Of a stretch of DNA of 64,000 nucleotides, positions 40,252-47,429 are shown in pieces (position 1 is the first letter of the stretch; each line of letters opens with the position of its first letter). The translations under genes were made by a program, and so were the position numbers. The stretch comes from Actinomycetota bacterium (GTDB taxonomy: Bacteria; Actinomycetota; Acidimicrobiia; Acidimicrobiales; Iamiaceae), in assembly GCA_016185275.1 (NCBI GenBank), contig JACPNX010000037.1, positions 1 through 64,000 on the forward strand, read 5' to 3'. The notes beneath the pieces were generated by a model that searched no databases, was not told where the DNA came from, and saw only the letters and a list, made by a program, of their open reading frames with translations.

Positions 40252-40724
40252 CAGGCGGCTTCCCGGTCGGGGCCCTCGCGACCGTCGAGACCCACGCGGC
40301 GGACCGTCGTGTCGGCCGTGCGGGCCGCGCTGACCGACCCCTGGGGTCGGGCGGCGACGAGACCCTTGGCCGGGCCCCAGTCGAGTGCGCCGTTGGCCAC
40401 GAGGTAGACGAACGAGGCGAACACGGCGACCGCGAAGACCAGCACCTCGACGAGGCCGAACCCGCCGAGCTGCCGGTAGATCACTGCGTACGGATACAAG
40501 AAGATGATCTCGATGTCGAACACGACGAAGATCATGGCGATCAGGTAGAAGCGGACCGGGAAGCGCTCGGGCGGCTCGCGTCCCGGCACGATGCCGCACT
40601 CGTACGGCGCCTCCTTCGCCCGCGTAGGGAGCTTGGGGGCGAGCAGCCGTGAGGCGACGAAGCTGATCGCGGCGAAGAGGGCGGCGAGGACGAGCAGGGC
40701 GAAGACCGGGAGGTACTGGGCCAT
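40251..40724 (-). CDS. nuoA: NADH-quinone oxidoreductase subunit A, second operon
   Basis: A 157-residue, three-helix subunit. [20 protein letters not shown] and [15 protein letters not shown] are the classical motifs, with the conserved Cys. About 35 residues of soluble tail follow the last helix. The gene begins only 64 bases after the stop of the membrane protein gene at 40789, with no visible promoter, so the complete nuo operon may be read through from the cytochrome operon. Confidence 0.95.
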   Translation of the reverse strand: MAQYLPVFALLVLAALFAAISFVASRLLAPKLPTRAKEAPYECGIVPGREPPERFPVRFYLIAMIFVVFDIEIIFLYPYAVIYRQLGGFGLVEVLVFAVAVFASFVYLVANGALDWGPAKGLVAARPQGSVSAARTADTTVRRVGLDGREGPDREAA

Positions 40725-40788
40725 CAGGGCCGGCCCCTACCCGAGCGGGCCGCCCCCACCCGGACGCGCGGGTGCGAGGCGGGCGCGG

Positions 40789-41742
40789 TCATGCCGTCGC
40801 CAGCGCGGCGCGGGCCTGCGCGACGCGCTTGTCGCGACGGTGCAGCGTGAGGCAGCCGATGGCGAACAGCAGGCCCGCCACGAGCGCGGTGATCACCGAC
40901 GTGAGGCGGCGCGCACCGAGGTTGCGCACCATGACGACGGAGATCACCGGCTGGCTGGGATCGGCGACCGGCAGCGGTGGAGGCTGGCCGGCGATGGTCT
41001 CCTGCGGGACGACGCCGCGCAGCTGCACGACGCCGTAGTGGGTCGGGTTGCCGAGCGGCCAGGTGACGATCCGCTTGATCTTGAACCAGGCCCGCTTCAG
41101 GCAGCCGGAGGAGAACGGGTTCGCGCACGTGACCTGGGGCCGGCGCGACTTGCCGCCCTTGGTGAACGCCTCGAGCACGACGAAGTCCGTCGAGGTCTGG
41201 TACTGCTTGCCCACGTCCACGACGTACGCGGAGGCGGTGGCCACGGCCTCGCCGTTCTGCGGATCGGAGGTCGGCAGGAGCCGCCAACCGCCGCCGATCT
41301 TGAGCTGCGACTCGATCGACGGCTTGGCGCCGAGCAGGTCGCCCAGGTTCGGGCGCTTCAGCCCCGGGCCCTGGGGGAACTGGCGCTGGAGGACGGGGTC
41401 GGCGGCGAGCAGCTTGGCCGGATCCGGGAGCCGGTCGGGCTCGGGGACCGACCGCGCCACCGGCAGGTTGGCCTGGCGCAGGTCGCCGAGGTTCACCTCT
41501 TCGACGACCCACTTCGGGTCGGGCCCCCGCTTGCCGATCCCGTAGATGCTCCAGATGATCGCCATCAGGAAGATCCAGCCGAAGAGCGCGGTGAGGGCGA
41601 GCAGGAAGCCGAGCCGGGGGCCGCTGTTGGTGGCCAGGAGCAGGTAGACGGAGCCGCACAGCACCAGGACCCCGACCGCGACGACGAGGATGCCCCGAAA
41701 GCCCGGGTCCCAGGAGATGGCCGCCAACATGAGGTGCGACAT
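40789..41742 (-). CDS. Unknown membrane protein at the end of the cytochrome b6c operon
   Basis: A 317-residue protein, no family recognised. Two helices (about 16-36 and 44-66) are followed by roughly 200 soluble residues and one C-terminal helix (about 278-297) with a basic tail. The soluble part has a Pro-rich first half (LPDPAKLLAADPVLQRQFPQ) and two cysteines in CANPFSSGC that could form a disulfide outside the cell. ATG 41742 lies three bases after the cytochrome c stop, so it is translationally linked. Position suggests an accessory or assembly subunit of the quinol:cytochrome c complex, or a link to complex I immediately downstream (inference). Confidence 0.65.
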   Translation of the reverse strand: MSHLMLAAISWDPGFRGILVVAVGVLVLCGSVYLLLATNSGPRLGFLLALTALFGWIFLMAIIWSIYGIGKRGPDPKWVVEEVNLGDLRQANLPVARSVPEPDRLPDPAKLLAADPVLQRQFPQGPGLKRPNLGDLLGAKPSIESQLKIGGGWRLLPTSDPQNGEAVATASAYVVDVGKQYQTSTDFVVLEAFTKGGKSRRPQVTCANPFSSGCLKRAWFKIKRIVTWPLGNPTHYGVVQLRGVVPQETIAGQPPPLPVADPSQPVISVVMVRNLGARRLTSVITALVAGLLFAIGCLTLHRRDKRVAQARAALATA

Positions 41743-41745
41743 GCG

Positions 41746-42873
41746 CTAGAGGCTCCGCTCGTATCGGACGATGGCTTCCACCTGCTGCTTGGTGAGCATG
41801 CCGCCCACCTTGACCGGATCAGAGGCGTCCTTCTTGTTGACGCCGACCTCGAGCGGGTTGTCCGCCTTCTCCTCGGGCGTGGAGCAGAACCCGGGCATGC
41901 GTCCCGAGCCCTGGCCCTGGCGGCCGTAGAGCTTGCCCTCGTCGGAGCCCGAGCACACGAAGTCGACCTGCTGGTTGAAGCCCAGGATGGTCCCGGGGAA
42001 CTGGCGCACCGCGTCCCCGCCACGCAGGTTCGGCCCCATCGCACCGCTGCCGTCGGCCGCCTTGTCGCCGTACGACCAGCCTTGGGTGTGGCAGCGGGCG
42101 CAGGCGTACGCGCCGCCCGCGAAGTTCGAGTAGTAGCCGAGGTTGAACAGAGCCTCGCCCTCCGACCCGTAGGGCTTGCCCGCCTTCTTGGCCAGGTCCA
42201 TCTCCTGCTGGAGCCCGGCCAGCACCTCCTTCTGCGCCTGCTTGGGAGTCAGCTGGATGCTCTGCAGGTAGTCGATGAGGTTCTGGAGCTGCTGGTCGTT
42301 GAGCGGCCCACCACCCTTGAGACCCCAGGCGGGCATCGGCGAGAACGGCCGGCCGTAGGTGAGGATGTAGCGGACCTCGTCGCGGCTGTACCGCAGCAGC
42401 ACCGTGTTCAGCGCGGGCGCCTTCCACTTCACCTGGCGCACGAACTGCCCGTTGGCGTCGGTGATCGTGTAGTCGACCTGGGATCCCTGCGCCTGGAGGC
42501 CGCCGTGGCAGAAGGCGCAGTTGAAGCCGCCGTTGGACGTCGTGTCGAACATGGCCTTGCCACGGGAGTCGAAGCGCCGGCCGAACTCGGCCACCGCTCC
42601 GCTCTGGCGCCCCGGCTCGGCCAGCCAGTACAGCGGCAGGCCGACGGCGAGCACGAAGATGCCAAGCAGCCCGAGCGTCAGCGTCCGGTCGAGCTTGCGT
42701 CCCTCGAGCTCCTCGTCGGACACGTAGGGCTTGCGGTTCGGGGCCAGCTCGATCTCGGAGCCGACCTCGGCCCGACCGGCCCGCACGTTCAAGAACGCGT
42801 AGGCGACGGCCACCACCACGGTGATGAAGAGGATGACGACGCCGACCGCCGCCTGGGATGTCGCCAGGATCAC
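41746..42873 (-). CDS. Membrane-anchored dihaem cytochrome c of the b6c complex
   Basis: A 375-residue protein from GTG 42873, overlapping the Rieske stop as GTGA. Two helices at about 10-29 and 66-84 anchor it. Two haem c sites are present: CAFCH (119-123) with probable Met ligand in SPMPAW (Met180), and CARCH (258-262) with possible Met326 in RMPGF. Actinobacterial QcrC is also a dihaem c-type subunit that replaces a soluble cytochrome c; this protein is larger and its N-terminal two-helix anchor differs, so the functional match is by analogy. It should pass electrons from the Rieske centre to the terminal oxidase. Confidence 0.88.
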   Translation of the reverse strand: MILATSQAAVGVVILFITVVVAVAYAFLNVRAGRAEVGSEIELAPNRKPYVSDEELEGRKLDRTLTLGLLGIFVLAVGLPLYWLAEPGRQSGAVAEFGRRFDSRGKAMFDTTSNGGFNCAFCHGGLQAQGSQVDYTITDANGQFVRQVKWKAPALNTVLLRYSRDEVRYILTYGRPFSPMPAWGLKGGGPLNDQQLQNLIDYLQSIQLTPKQAQKEVLAGLQQEMDLAKKAGKPYGSEGEALFNLGYYSNFAGGAYACARCHTQGWSYGDKAADGSGAMGPNLRGGDAVRQFPGTILGFNQQVDFVCSGSDEGKLYGRQGQGSGRMPGFCSTPEEKADNPLEVGVNKKDASDPVKVGGMLTKQQVEAIVRYERSL

Positions 42874-43742
42874 TTCTTCTCGCCTCCGGCGGAGGAGATG
42901 CAGTGGGGACCCTCGGCCTCCTGGCCCGTCGTGTTCGTCCCGATCGGCGGACCGAGGATGATCAGGCCGGTGTTGACCACGAAGTTGCCGCCGGCGTCGA
43001 CCGACATGGCGAAGCGGTCGAGGCCCCGAGGCGCGGGCCCGCCCTTCTTCTCGCCGACCCGGTTGTACTGCGAACCGTGGCACGGGCACTCGAACCATTG
43101 CGACGTGGCGCACGACGGCACCCGGCAACCCAGGTGCACGCACTTCTGGTAGAGGGCGATGAGGCCCTTCTCCATTCCGGCCAGCTCTGAGGGCGAATAG
43201 GTGTTGCGCGCCTTGCTCAACGCGGAGGCGGGGTACTCGGTCACCCACATGCGTCCTTCGGGCACGTAGTAGAAGCCCTTGTTCTGTGCGATCTGAGTCT
43301 TGATGTCGGCGATCTTGCCCACCTTGATGGTCGACCCGAAGCCGCCGCGCACCTGGGGCCAGAGGAAGGCGAGCACGGCGGCACCGAAGCCGGAGAGCCC
43401 GAACAGCATTCCGGTGACGATCCCGCGGTTCAGGAACTGGCGGCGGTTGACGCCGAGCTGCTCGGGGTCGGGCGGTGACCATGCGACGGGGGCGCCGGCC
43501 CCCACGGTGGCGAGCTCGCGGCTCGGCTCGCGCCGCTCCAGCGCGACCGACCGCTCCAGCTCGCGCCCGCTGACCGCTTGGGGTGCGACCTGGCCGCGGC
43601 GCTCGTTGGACCGGTCGCGCGCGACCGTCTCACGGGAGAGGTAACCCACGGCGCGCTCGGTGTCACGGCGGCGCAGGTTGACGAACACGGCAGCCACCGC
43701 GAGAAGGACCAGAACGATTGCAGCAAGGACGACGACAGCCAT
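42870..43742 (-). CDS. qcrA: Rieske iron-sulfur subunit
   Basis: A 290-residue subunit. ATG 43742 is chosen because GGAGG lies about 9 bases upstream. One N-terminal helix (2-21), a charged linker, and a second hydrophobic segment (107-128) preceded by NRRQFLNRG (RR at 100-101), a Tat-type signal anchor as used by actinobacterial Rieske proteins. The [2Fe-2S] site is Cys201-x-His203-x2-Cys206 and Cys219-x-Cys221-His222, with GS after. It mediates electron transfer from menaquinol to the cytochrome c subunit. Confidence 0.93.
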   Translation of the reverse strand: MAVVVLAAIVLVLLAVAAVFVNLRRRDTERAVGYLSRETVARDRSNERRGQVAPQAVSGRELERSVALERREPSRELATVGAGAPVAWSPPDPEQLGVNRRQFLNRGIVTGMLFGLSGFGAAVLAFLWPQVRGGFGSTIKVGKIADIKTQIAQNKGFYYVPEGRMWVTEYPASALSKARNTYSPSELAGMEKGLIALYQKCVHLGCRVPSCATSQWFECPCHGSQYNRVGEKKGGPAPRGLDRFAMSVDAGGNFVVNTGLIILGPPIGTNTTGQEAEGPHCISSAGGEKK

Positions 43743-43753
43743 GTGACTGCCTC

Positions 43754-44554
43754 CTACAGATCGAAGAACAGGCCGCTCTGCCACGGGAACACGAAGTTGA
43801 ACCCGGGTCCGCGGAAGAACGAGCCGATGATGACGAGGACCGCCCAGAACATCAGGAACACCGTGAATATGGAGATCGCGAACTTCCGGTCTTCAGGCTT
43901 GTTGCTCGGGTTCCGGTCGGTGTACGGGGCGAGGATGAGGGCGAACAGCCCGATGCCCGGGATGGTCACGCCGGCGACCATCGGGTGGAACATCGTGAGC
44001 AGCTCCTGGAGGCCGAGGAAGTACCACGGGGCCTTGGAGGGGTTGGGCGTCAGGTTCGGGTTGGCCAGCACCTGGAGCGGAGCGTTCACGAAGATCGAGA
44101 AGACGAGCAGGAAGGCCAGGCACAGCAGTGAGGCCACGAACTCGATGGCCAGCAGGTGGGGCCACACGTGGACCTTGTCCTGCGGGGTGGCCTTCACGTC
44201 CTGGATCGAGCCCGACTTGACGACGGTCAGGAGCCGCTGCGTGTGCCCCCCGGGACCGGCCGCCACGGGAGGAGCGGCGGTGGCCACCGCAGTGGCCGTA
44301 CCTCCTGCCGCCGCGGCCGCAGGCGCGGCGGTGGTGACGCCGCCCCCTTCGTCGCCGCCGCCCGACGCCTTCTCGCGGGCCTTGCGGGCTCGCTCGAGCA
44401 GGTGCGCGGGGATCTTGCTCTCCGCCTCGCCGCCGCCTGACCCGCCCTCGGGCGCCGCCGGCGCCGGGGCGTCGCCGCTCGAGGCGGCCGCACCGGCCGC
44501 CTTCTTGCGGGCCTCCTCGGCCCGCTTCCTGAGGTGCTCTGGGATCTCTGTCAT
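43754..44554 (-). CDS. Cytochrome b C-terminal subunit (subunit IV-like) with repeated IPEHL motif
   Basis: A 266-residue protein. Three helices (about 133-157, 190-210 and 225-247) and the quinol-site loop SKAPWYFLGLQELL (173-186) identify the subunit IV half of a split b6f-type cytochrome b, in which PEWY-like motifs line the Qo site. There is no CxxCH. The soluble N-terminus has two copies of an IPEHL-type helix (IPEHLRKRAEEARKKA at 4-19 and IPAHLLERARKAREKA at 48-63) separated by Ala/Gly/Pro linkers. The divergent cytochrome c at 46503 starts with the same motif. It follows cytochrome b by 19 bases. Confidence 0.88.
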   Translation of the reverse strand: MTEIPEHLRKRAEEARKKAAGAAASSGDAPAPAAPEGGSGGGEAESKIPAHLLERARKAREKASGGGDEGGGVTTAAPAAAAAGGTATAVATAAPPVAAGPGGHTQRLLTVVKSGSIQDVKATPQDKVHVWPHLLAIEFVASLLCLAFLLVFSIFVNAPLQVLANPNLTPNPSKAPWYFLGLQELLTMFHPMVAGVTIPGIGLFALILAPYTDRNPSNKPEDRKFAISIFTVFLMFWAVLVIIGSFFRGPGFNFVFPWQSGLFFDL

Positions 44555-44573
44555 CGGTCGATCAGCCTCGCTC

Positions 44574-45356
44574 CTACAGCGGACCCGAGATGCCGCCGTC
44601 CTTGCGGACTCGCCAGAAGTGCACCGCCATGAAGATGACGATGACGAAGGGCAGCATCAAGACGTGGAGGACGTACCAACGCAGCAGGGTATCGGTGCCT
44701 ATCTCCGCGCCTCCGAGCAGGGCGAAGCGCACCTGGTTCCCGAACACCGGCGTGTACCCCATCATGTTGGTGCCCACCGTGACGGCCCACAGCGCCAGCT
44801 GGTCCCACGGCAGCAGGTAGCCGGTGAAGGACAGGAGCAGGGTGAGCGTGAGGAGGATCACGCCGATCACCCAGTTGAACTCCCGCGGCGGCTTGTAGGC
44901 CCCGTGGTAGAAGACGCGGGCCATGTGCAGGAACACCGACAGGACCATCAGGTGCGCGGCCCAGCGGTGCATGTTGCGCACCAGCAGGCCGAAGGCCACG
45001 GAGGTCTGCAGCCGGTAGATGTCGTTCCAGGCCGACGTGGCTTCCGGCCGGTAGAAGAACATCAGGAAGATGCCGGTCACCGTCAGCAGGATGAACAGGA
45101 AGAAGCTGAGGCCACCGAGGCACAGCGTGTAGCTCACCTTGACCGCGTGGCGCTTCACCTTGACCGGGTGCAGGTGGTACAGCACCGAGTTCATGATCAC
45201 GTACGAGCGGTTGCGGGGGCTGTCCGTGTAGCCCTTCCGGAAGATCGACCCGGGGCGGAAGATCGAGCCCCATGCCTGCGAGCCCTGGACCCGGTCGGTC
45301 AGCTCGGCCAGCTTCTGAGCCGGACCGCCACCCTTGCCCTCCATCGCCTTCGCCAC
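44574..45356 (-). CDS. Cytochrome b6-like subunit with haem ci cysteine
   Basis: A 260-residue dihaem cytochrome b. GTG 45356 has AGGAGAGGAG upstream. Four helices carry haem ligands His130/His144 (MHRWAAHLMVLSVFLH) and His231/His246. The last pair is separated by 14 residues between them as in cytochrome b6 rather than mitochondrial cytochrome b. Cys79 in YTLCLGGLSF aligns with the b6 cysteine (YCLGG) that binds the extra haem ci/cn covalently, also known in Bacillus and heliobacteria. The C-terminus RKDGGISGPL is also b6-like. It forms the quinol-oxidising core with subunit IV downstream. The ferredoxin gene ends 12 bases upstream. Confidence 0.93.
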   Translation of the reverse strand: MAKAMEGKGGGPAQKLAELTDRVQGSQAWGSIFRPGSIFRKGYTDSPRNRSYVIMNSVLYHLHPVKVKRHAVKVSYTLCLGGLSFFLFILLTVTGIFLMFFYRPEATSAWNDIYRLQTSVAFGLLVRNMHRWAAHLMVLSVFLHMARVFYHGAYKPPREFNWVIGVILLTLTLLLSFTGYLLPWDQLALWAVTVGTNMMGYTPVFGNQVRFALLGGAEIGTDTLLRWYVLHVLMLPFVIVIFMAVHFWRVRKDGGISGPL

Positions 45357-45368
45357 AGGACTCCTCTC

Positions 45369-45785
45369 CTATCCGAGGCGCATGCCGTAGCCGTAGCCGT
45401 GCGTGTTCGTCCGCTGGTGGGCGTCACCATCGGCGGAGGGCACGCCCACCTTGCCGAGGATGATGACGCCCGTGGGGCAGCGGTCGACGCACAGCGCGCA
45501 ACGGGTGCAGACGTCGTCGTCGATCAGGAAGACCACGTGGTCGCTCGGGTCGATCCCCGGCTGCTCCGTGCCGTCCGCTTCCGCGATGGCGCCGGGCGTG
45601 ACCATGTGGATGCACTTCCATGGACAGATGTCGACACAGCCCTCGCACATGATGCACTCGGACTGGTCGATGTGGATGAACTGCTTCGGCTTGACCGCCT
45701 TCGCCAGGTAGTCGGCGTCGACCTCACGCAGGACGTAGTCGTCGCGGAACTCCGGCAGCGGCGGGTTCGCATCGGTACGGGCCAT
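45369..45785 (-). CDS. 2[4Fe-4S] ferredoxin-like protein in the cytochrome b operon
   Basis: A 138-residue soluble protein with two complete cluster motifs, Cys44/47/50/54 (CIMCEGCVDICP) and Cys93/96/99/103 (CTRCALCVDRCP), separated by a 38-residue insertion with acidic residues. It resembles NuoI-type ferredoxin domains but has no other complex I feature, and both nuo operons have their own nuoI. The ends are an N-terminal 40-residue helix region and a Gly/His/Tyr tail (THGYGYGMRLG). ATG 45785 is directly after the stop of the upstream membrane protein gene. A ferredoxin encoded between membrane protein and cytochrome b6 suggests an electron input or regulatory subunit of the complex (inference). 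Confidence 0.9.
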   Translation of the reverse strand: MARTDANPPLPEFRDDYVLREVDADYLAKAVKPKQFIHIDQSECIMCEGCVDICPWKCIHMVTPGAIAEADGTEQPGIDPSDHVVFLIDDDVCTRCALCVDRCPTGVIILGKVGVPSADGDAHQRTNTHGYGYGMRLG

Positions 45786-46259
45786 TCAGGCCTTCCTCGC
45801 CAGGGGACGCCCGTAGGCGGTGGTGCGCTCCTCGAGCGCCTTCTGGCGGCGCTGCGCGAGCTCACCCCGCCGCTGCCAGGTGCTCCAGAGGGTCACGTGG
45901 GCGCCGAGGAACAGCCCGTAGATCAGCACCGCCACGAGGTCGCGGATCGTCTGCTTGGAGACGTTGAACGGCACGTTGCGGAAGTCCATCAGGGTCTTGC
46001 CGCCGATGACCAGCTTGGCCGTGGACGCGGGTCCGACGAGATAGGCGTCGGAACGCCACTTGAGGTCGTTGTCGGCCCAACTCAGCCACTGGTGGGCCAC
46101 CACCCCGTAGGCCCAGAACATCGCGAAGAACACGAACGTCGCCGCGAACATGGCCTCGCCCCACGTGAGCGGCGTGCCGACCGGCCGGCGGCGCGCGTAG
46201 CGCATCACGGCCGCGACCATGAGGACGGCGAGCAGGAACGAGCTCACGAACGCGACCAT
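45786..46259 (-). CDS. Unknown three-helix membrane protein, first gene of the cytochrome b6c operon
   Basis: A 157-residue protein, no family recognised. Helices at about 3-19, 36-54 and 107-126; a soluble loop of about 50 residues between helices 2 and 3 (WADNDLKWRSDAYLVGPAST) and a basic C-terminal tail of 30 residues. ATG 46259 has a strong GAGGAGGTG site. It is translationally linked to the ferredoxin gene (stop next to start). It could anchor the ferredoxin to the membrane complex (inference). Confidence 0.65.
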   Translation of the reverse strand: MVAFVSSFLLAVLMVAAVMRYARRRPVGTPLTWGEAMFAATFVFFAMFWAYGVVAHQWLSWADNDLKWRSDAYLVGPASTAKLVIGGKTLMDFRNVPFNVSKQTIRDLVAVLIYGLFLGAHVTLWSTWQRRGELAQRRQKALEERTTAYGRPLARKA

Positions 46260-46275
46260 GGCAGCGACACCTCCT

Positions 46276-46291
46276 CGTGAAAGCTCTCACA
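46276..46291. promoter_or_regulatory. Crp/GlxR-like operator upstream of the cytochrome b6c operon
   Basis: Minus strand TGTGAGAGCTTTCACG matches TGTGA-N6-TCACA at 9 of 10 fixed positions, 17 bases before the first start codon and just upstream of its ribosome binding site. It shares TTGTGAGAG plus the TCAC half with the nuoA1 site at 23012. It also lies in the divergent region shared with the cytochrome c gene at 46503. Confidence 0.5.
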
Positions 46292-46306
46292 AAGACCGGC
46301 GATGAA

Positions 46307-46335
46307 TGAGGGAGCCGGACTGCTGCGCTCCCTCA
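46307..46335. repeat. Inverted repeat in the divergent control region
   Basis: TGAGGGAG (46307-46314) and CTCCCTCA (46328-46335) form an 8-bp perfect stem around 13 bases. It lies between the Crp-like site and the cytochrome c gene and could be a leader hairpin or an operator. Confidence 0.5.
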
Positions 46336-46411
46336 GGGCACGGGTCTAGCACGGGCGCTTCGGCCGGAGCACATCAGCACTCGGGGGGTCGGAGCGGGTG
46401 CGACGGGCCGC

Positions 46412-46442
46412 TTGGTGAGCCTCTGCGCCGGCCGAGTAGGTT
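46412..46442 (+). promoter_or_regulatory. Possible promoter of the cytochrome c gene
   Basis: TTGGTG at 46412-46417 and TAGGTT at 46437-46442 with a 19-base spacer, about 60 bases before the TTG start. The match is modest and the spacer long; it is the best sigma70-like pair seen in the plus orientation here. Confidence 0.25.
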
Positions 46443-46502
46443 GCGCGGCGGTCACCCGTCGAGCCGCTCCGCCCAGCACCGGCCCCGTTCTGGAGGCATC
46501 CG

Positions 46503-47318
46503 TTGACCGAGATCCCCGAACACCTCCTCAAGCGCTCGAAGGCTCGCCGGGCTGCCATGGGCCTTCCCGGCGGCGAGGGCGACGACGGAGGCGATGCGGC
46601 CGCGTCCGGCACCGGGGCCGCGCCCGCCGCGGCGGCGGCCGCTCCCCCGGCCGCCAAGGCGCCGGCGCGCGCCGAGCAGGCCCAGCCGGTCGCGCCAGCC
46701 GCTCCCCCGCCGCCCAAGCCGGTGCCGGCCTACGTGGCCGCCGCTCAACGCCGGCGGCGCATCCCGTACTGGGCCATGCCGGTCCTGGTCGCCCTTCCGG
46801 TGTGGGGCTTCATCTACTGGAACAGCGTGCAGGTGCCGACCACGACCGACGACGCGCTGACCACCGGCCAGTCGGTGTTCGGCAGCTGCTCGGGTTGCCA
46901 CGGCGCCGCGGGCCAGGGAGGTACGGGAGCCAAGCTGGCGGGGGGTGAGGTCCTGAAGACGTTCCCGGACCCCAAGGCGATGATGCAGTGGATCAACCTC
47001 GGGGCCGAGAAGTGGACCGGCAAGACGGGATCAGCGGCCAACGCCATCTACGGCGACCCCAAGCGCCCGGGCGGCCCCCACAACACGGCCACCCTGTCCG
47101 GCGAGGCCATGCCGGCCTTCCCCGATCTCTCCGCCGCGGAGCTGGCCGCGGTCACCCGCTACGTGCGCGAGACCCTGTCCGGCGCACCCGACGAGTCCGA
47201 GGTGATCACGCCCGAGCTGGCCCAGGAGGCGATCGACGACGCCCAGAAGGGCAAGCTTGTCTACAAGAACGAAAAGCCCGACCCCAAGCGGGTCAAGGCC
47301 TCGACCAAGGTCGGCTGA
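46503..47318 (+). CDS. Membrane-anchored monohaem cytochrome c with IPEHL N-terminus
   Basis: A 271-residue protein starting with TTG 46503; TGGAGG 7 bases upstream and the motif MTEIPEHLLKRS at the very start support this rare codon. Residues 20-80 are an Ala/Pro-rich linker; RRRRIPYW leads into one helix (88-107). The exported domain has one haem site CSGCH (129-133) with a possible Met ligand in AMPAFPDL, and a charged C-terminal tail. It is divergent from the b6c operon and shares its N-terminal motif with subunit IV, so it is probably the electron carrier between that complex and an oxidase encoded elsewhere (inference). Confidence 0.88.
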   Translation: MTEIPEHLLKRSKARRAAMGLPGGEGDDGGDAAASGTGAAPAAAAAAPPAAKAPARAEQAQPVAPAAPPPPKPVPAYVAAAQRRRRIPYWAMPVLVALPVWGFIYWNSVQVPTTTDDALTTGQSVFGSCSGCHGAAGQGGTGAKLAGGEVLKTFPDPKAMMQWINLGAEKWTGKTGSAANAIYGDPKRPGGPHNTATLSGEAMPAFPDLSAAELAAVTRYVRETLSGAPDESEVITPELAQEAIDDAQKGKLVYKNEKPDPKRVKASTKVG

Positions 47319-47429
47319 GGCCGAGCGGGCCGGGGCGGGGCCGGGGCGGGCCTCGACGAGCCGGCTGCGCGCCGGGCGACCGATCGCGCCGGGTGGCCGG
47401 TTCGGCCGGCCAGGCAGCACACTGACCCG

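Noticed and set aside
45369..45785. Third NuoI copy
   Set aside because: It has the paired four-cysteine motifs but lacks the NuoI N-terminal amphipathic helices and spacing, and sits in the cytochrome operon, so it is called ferredoxin-like.
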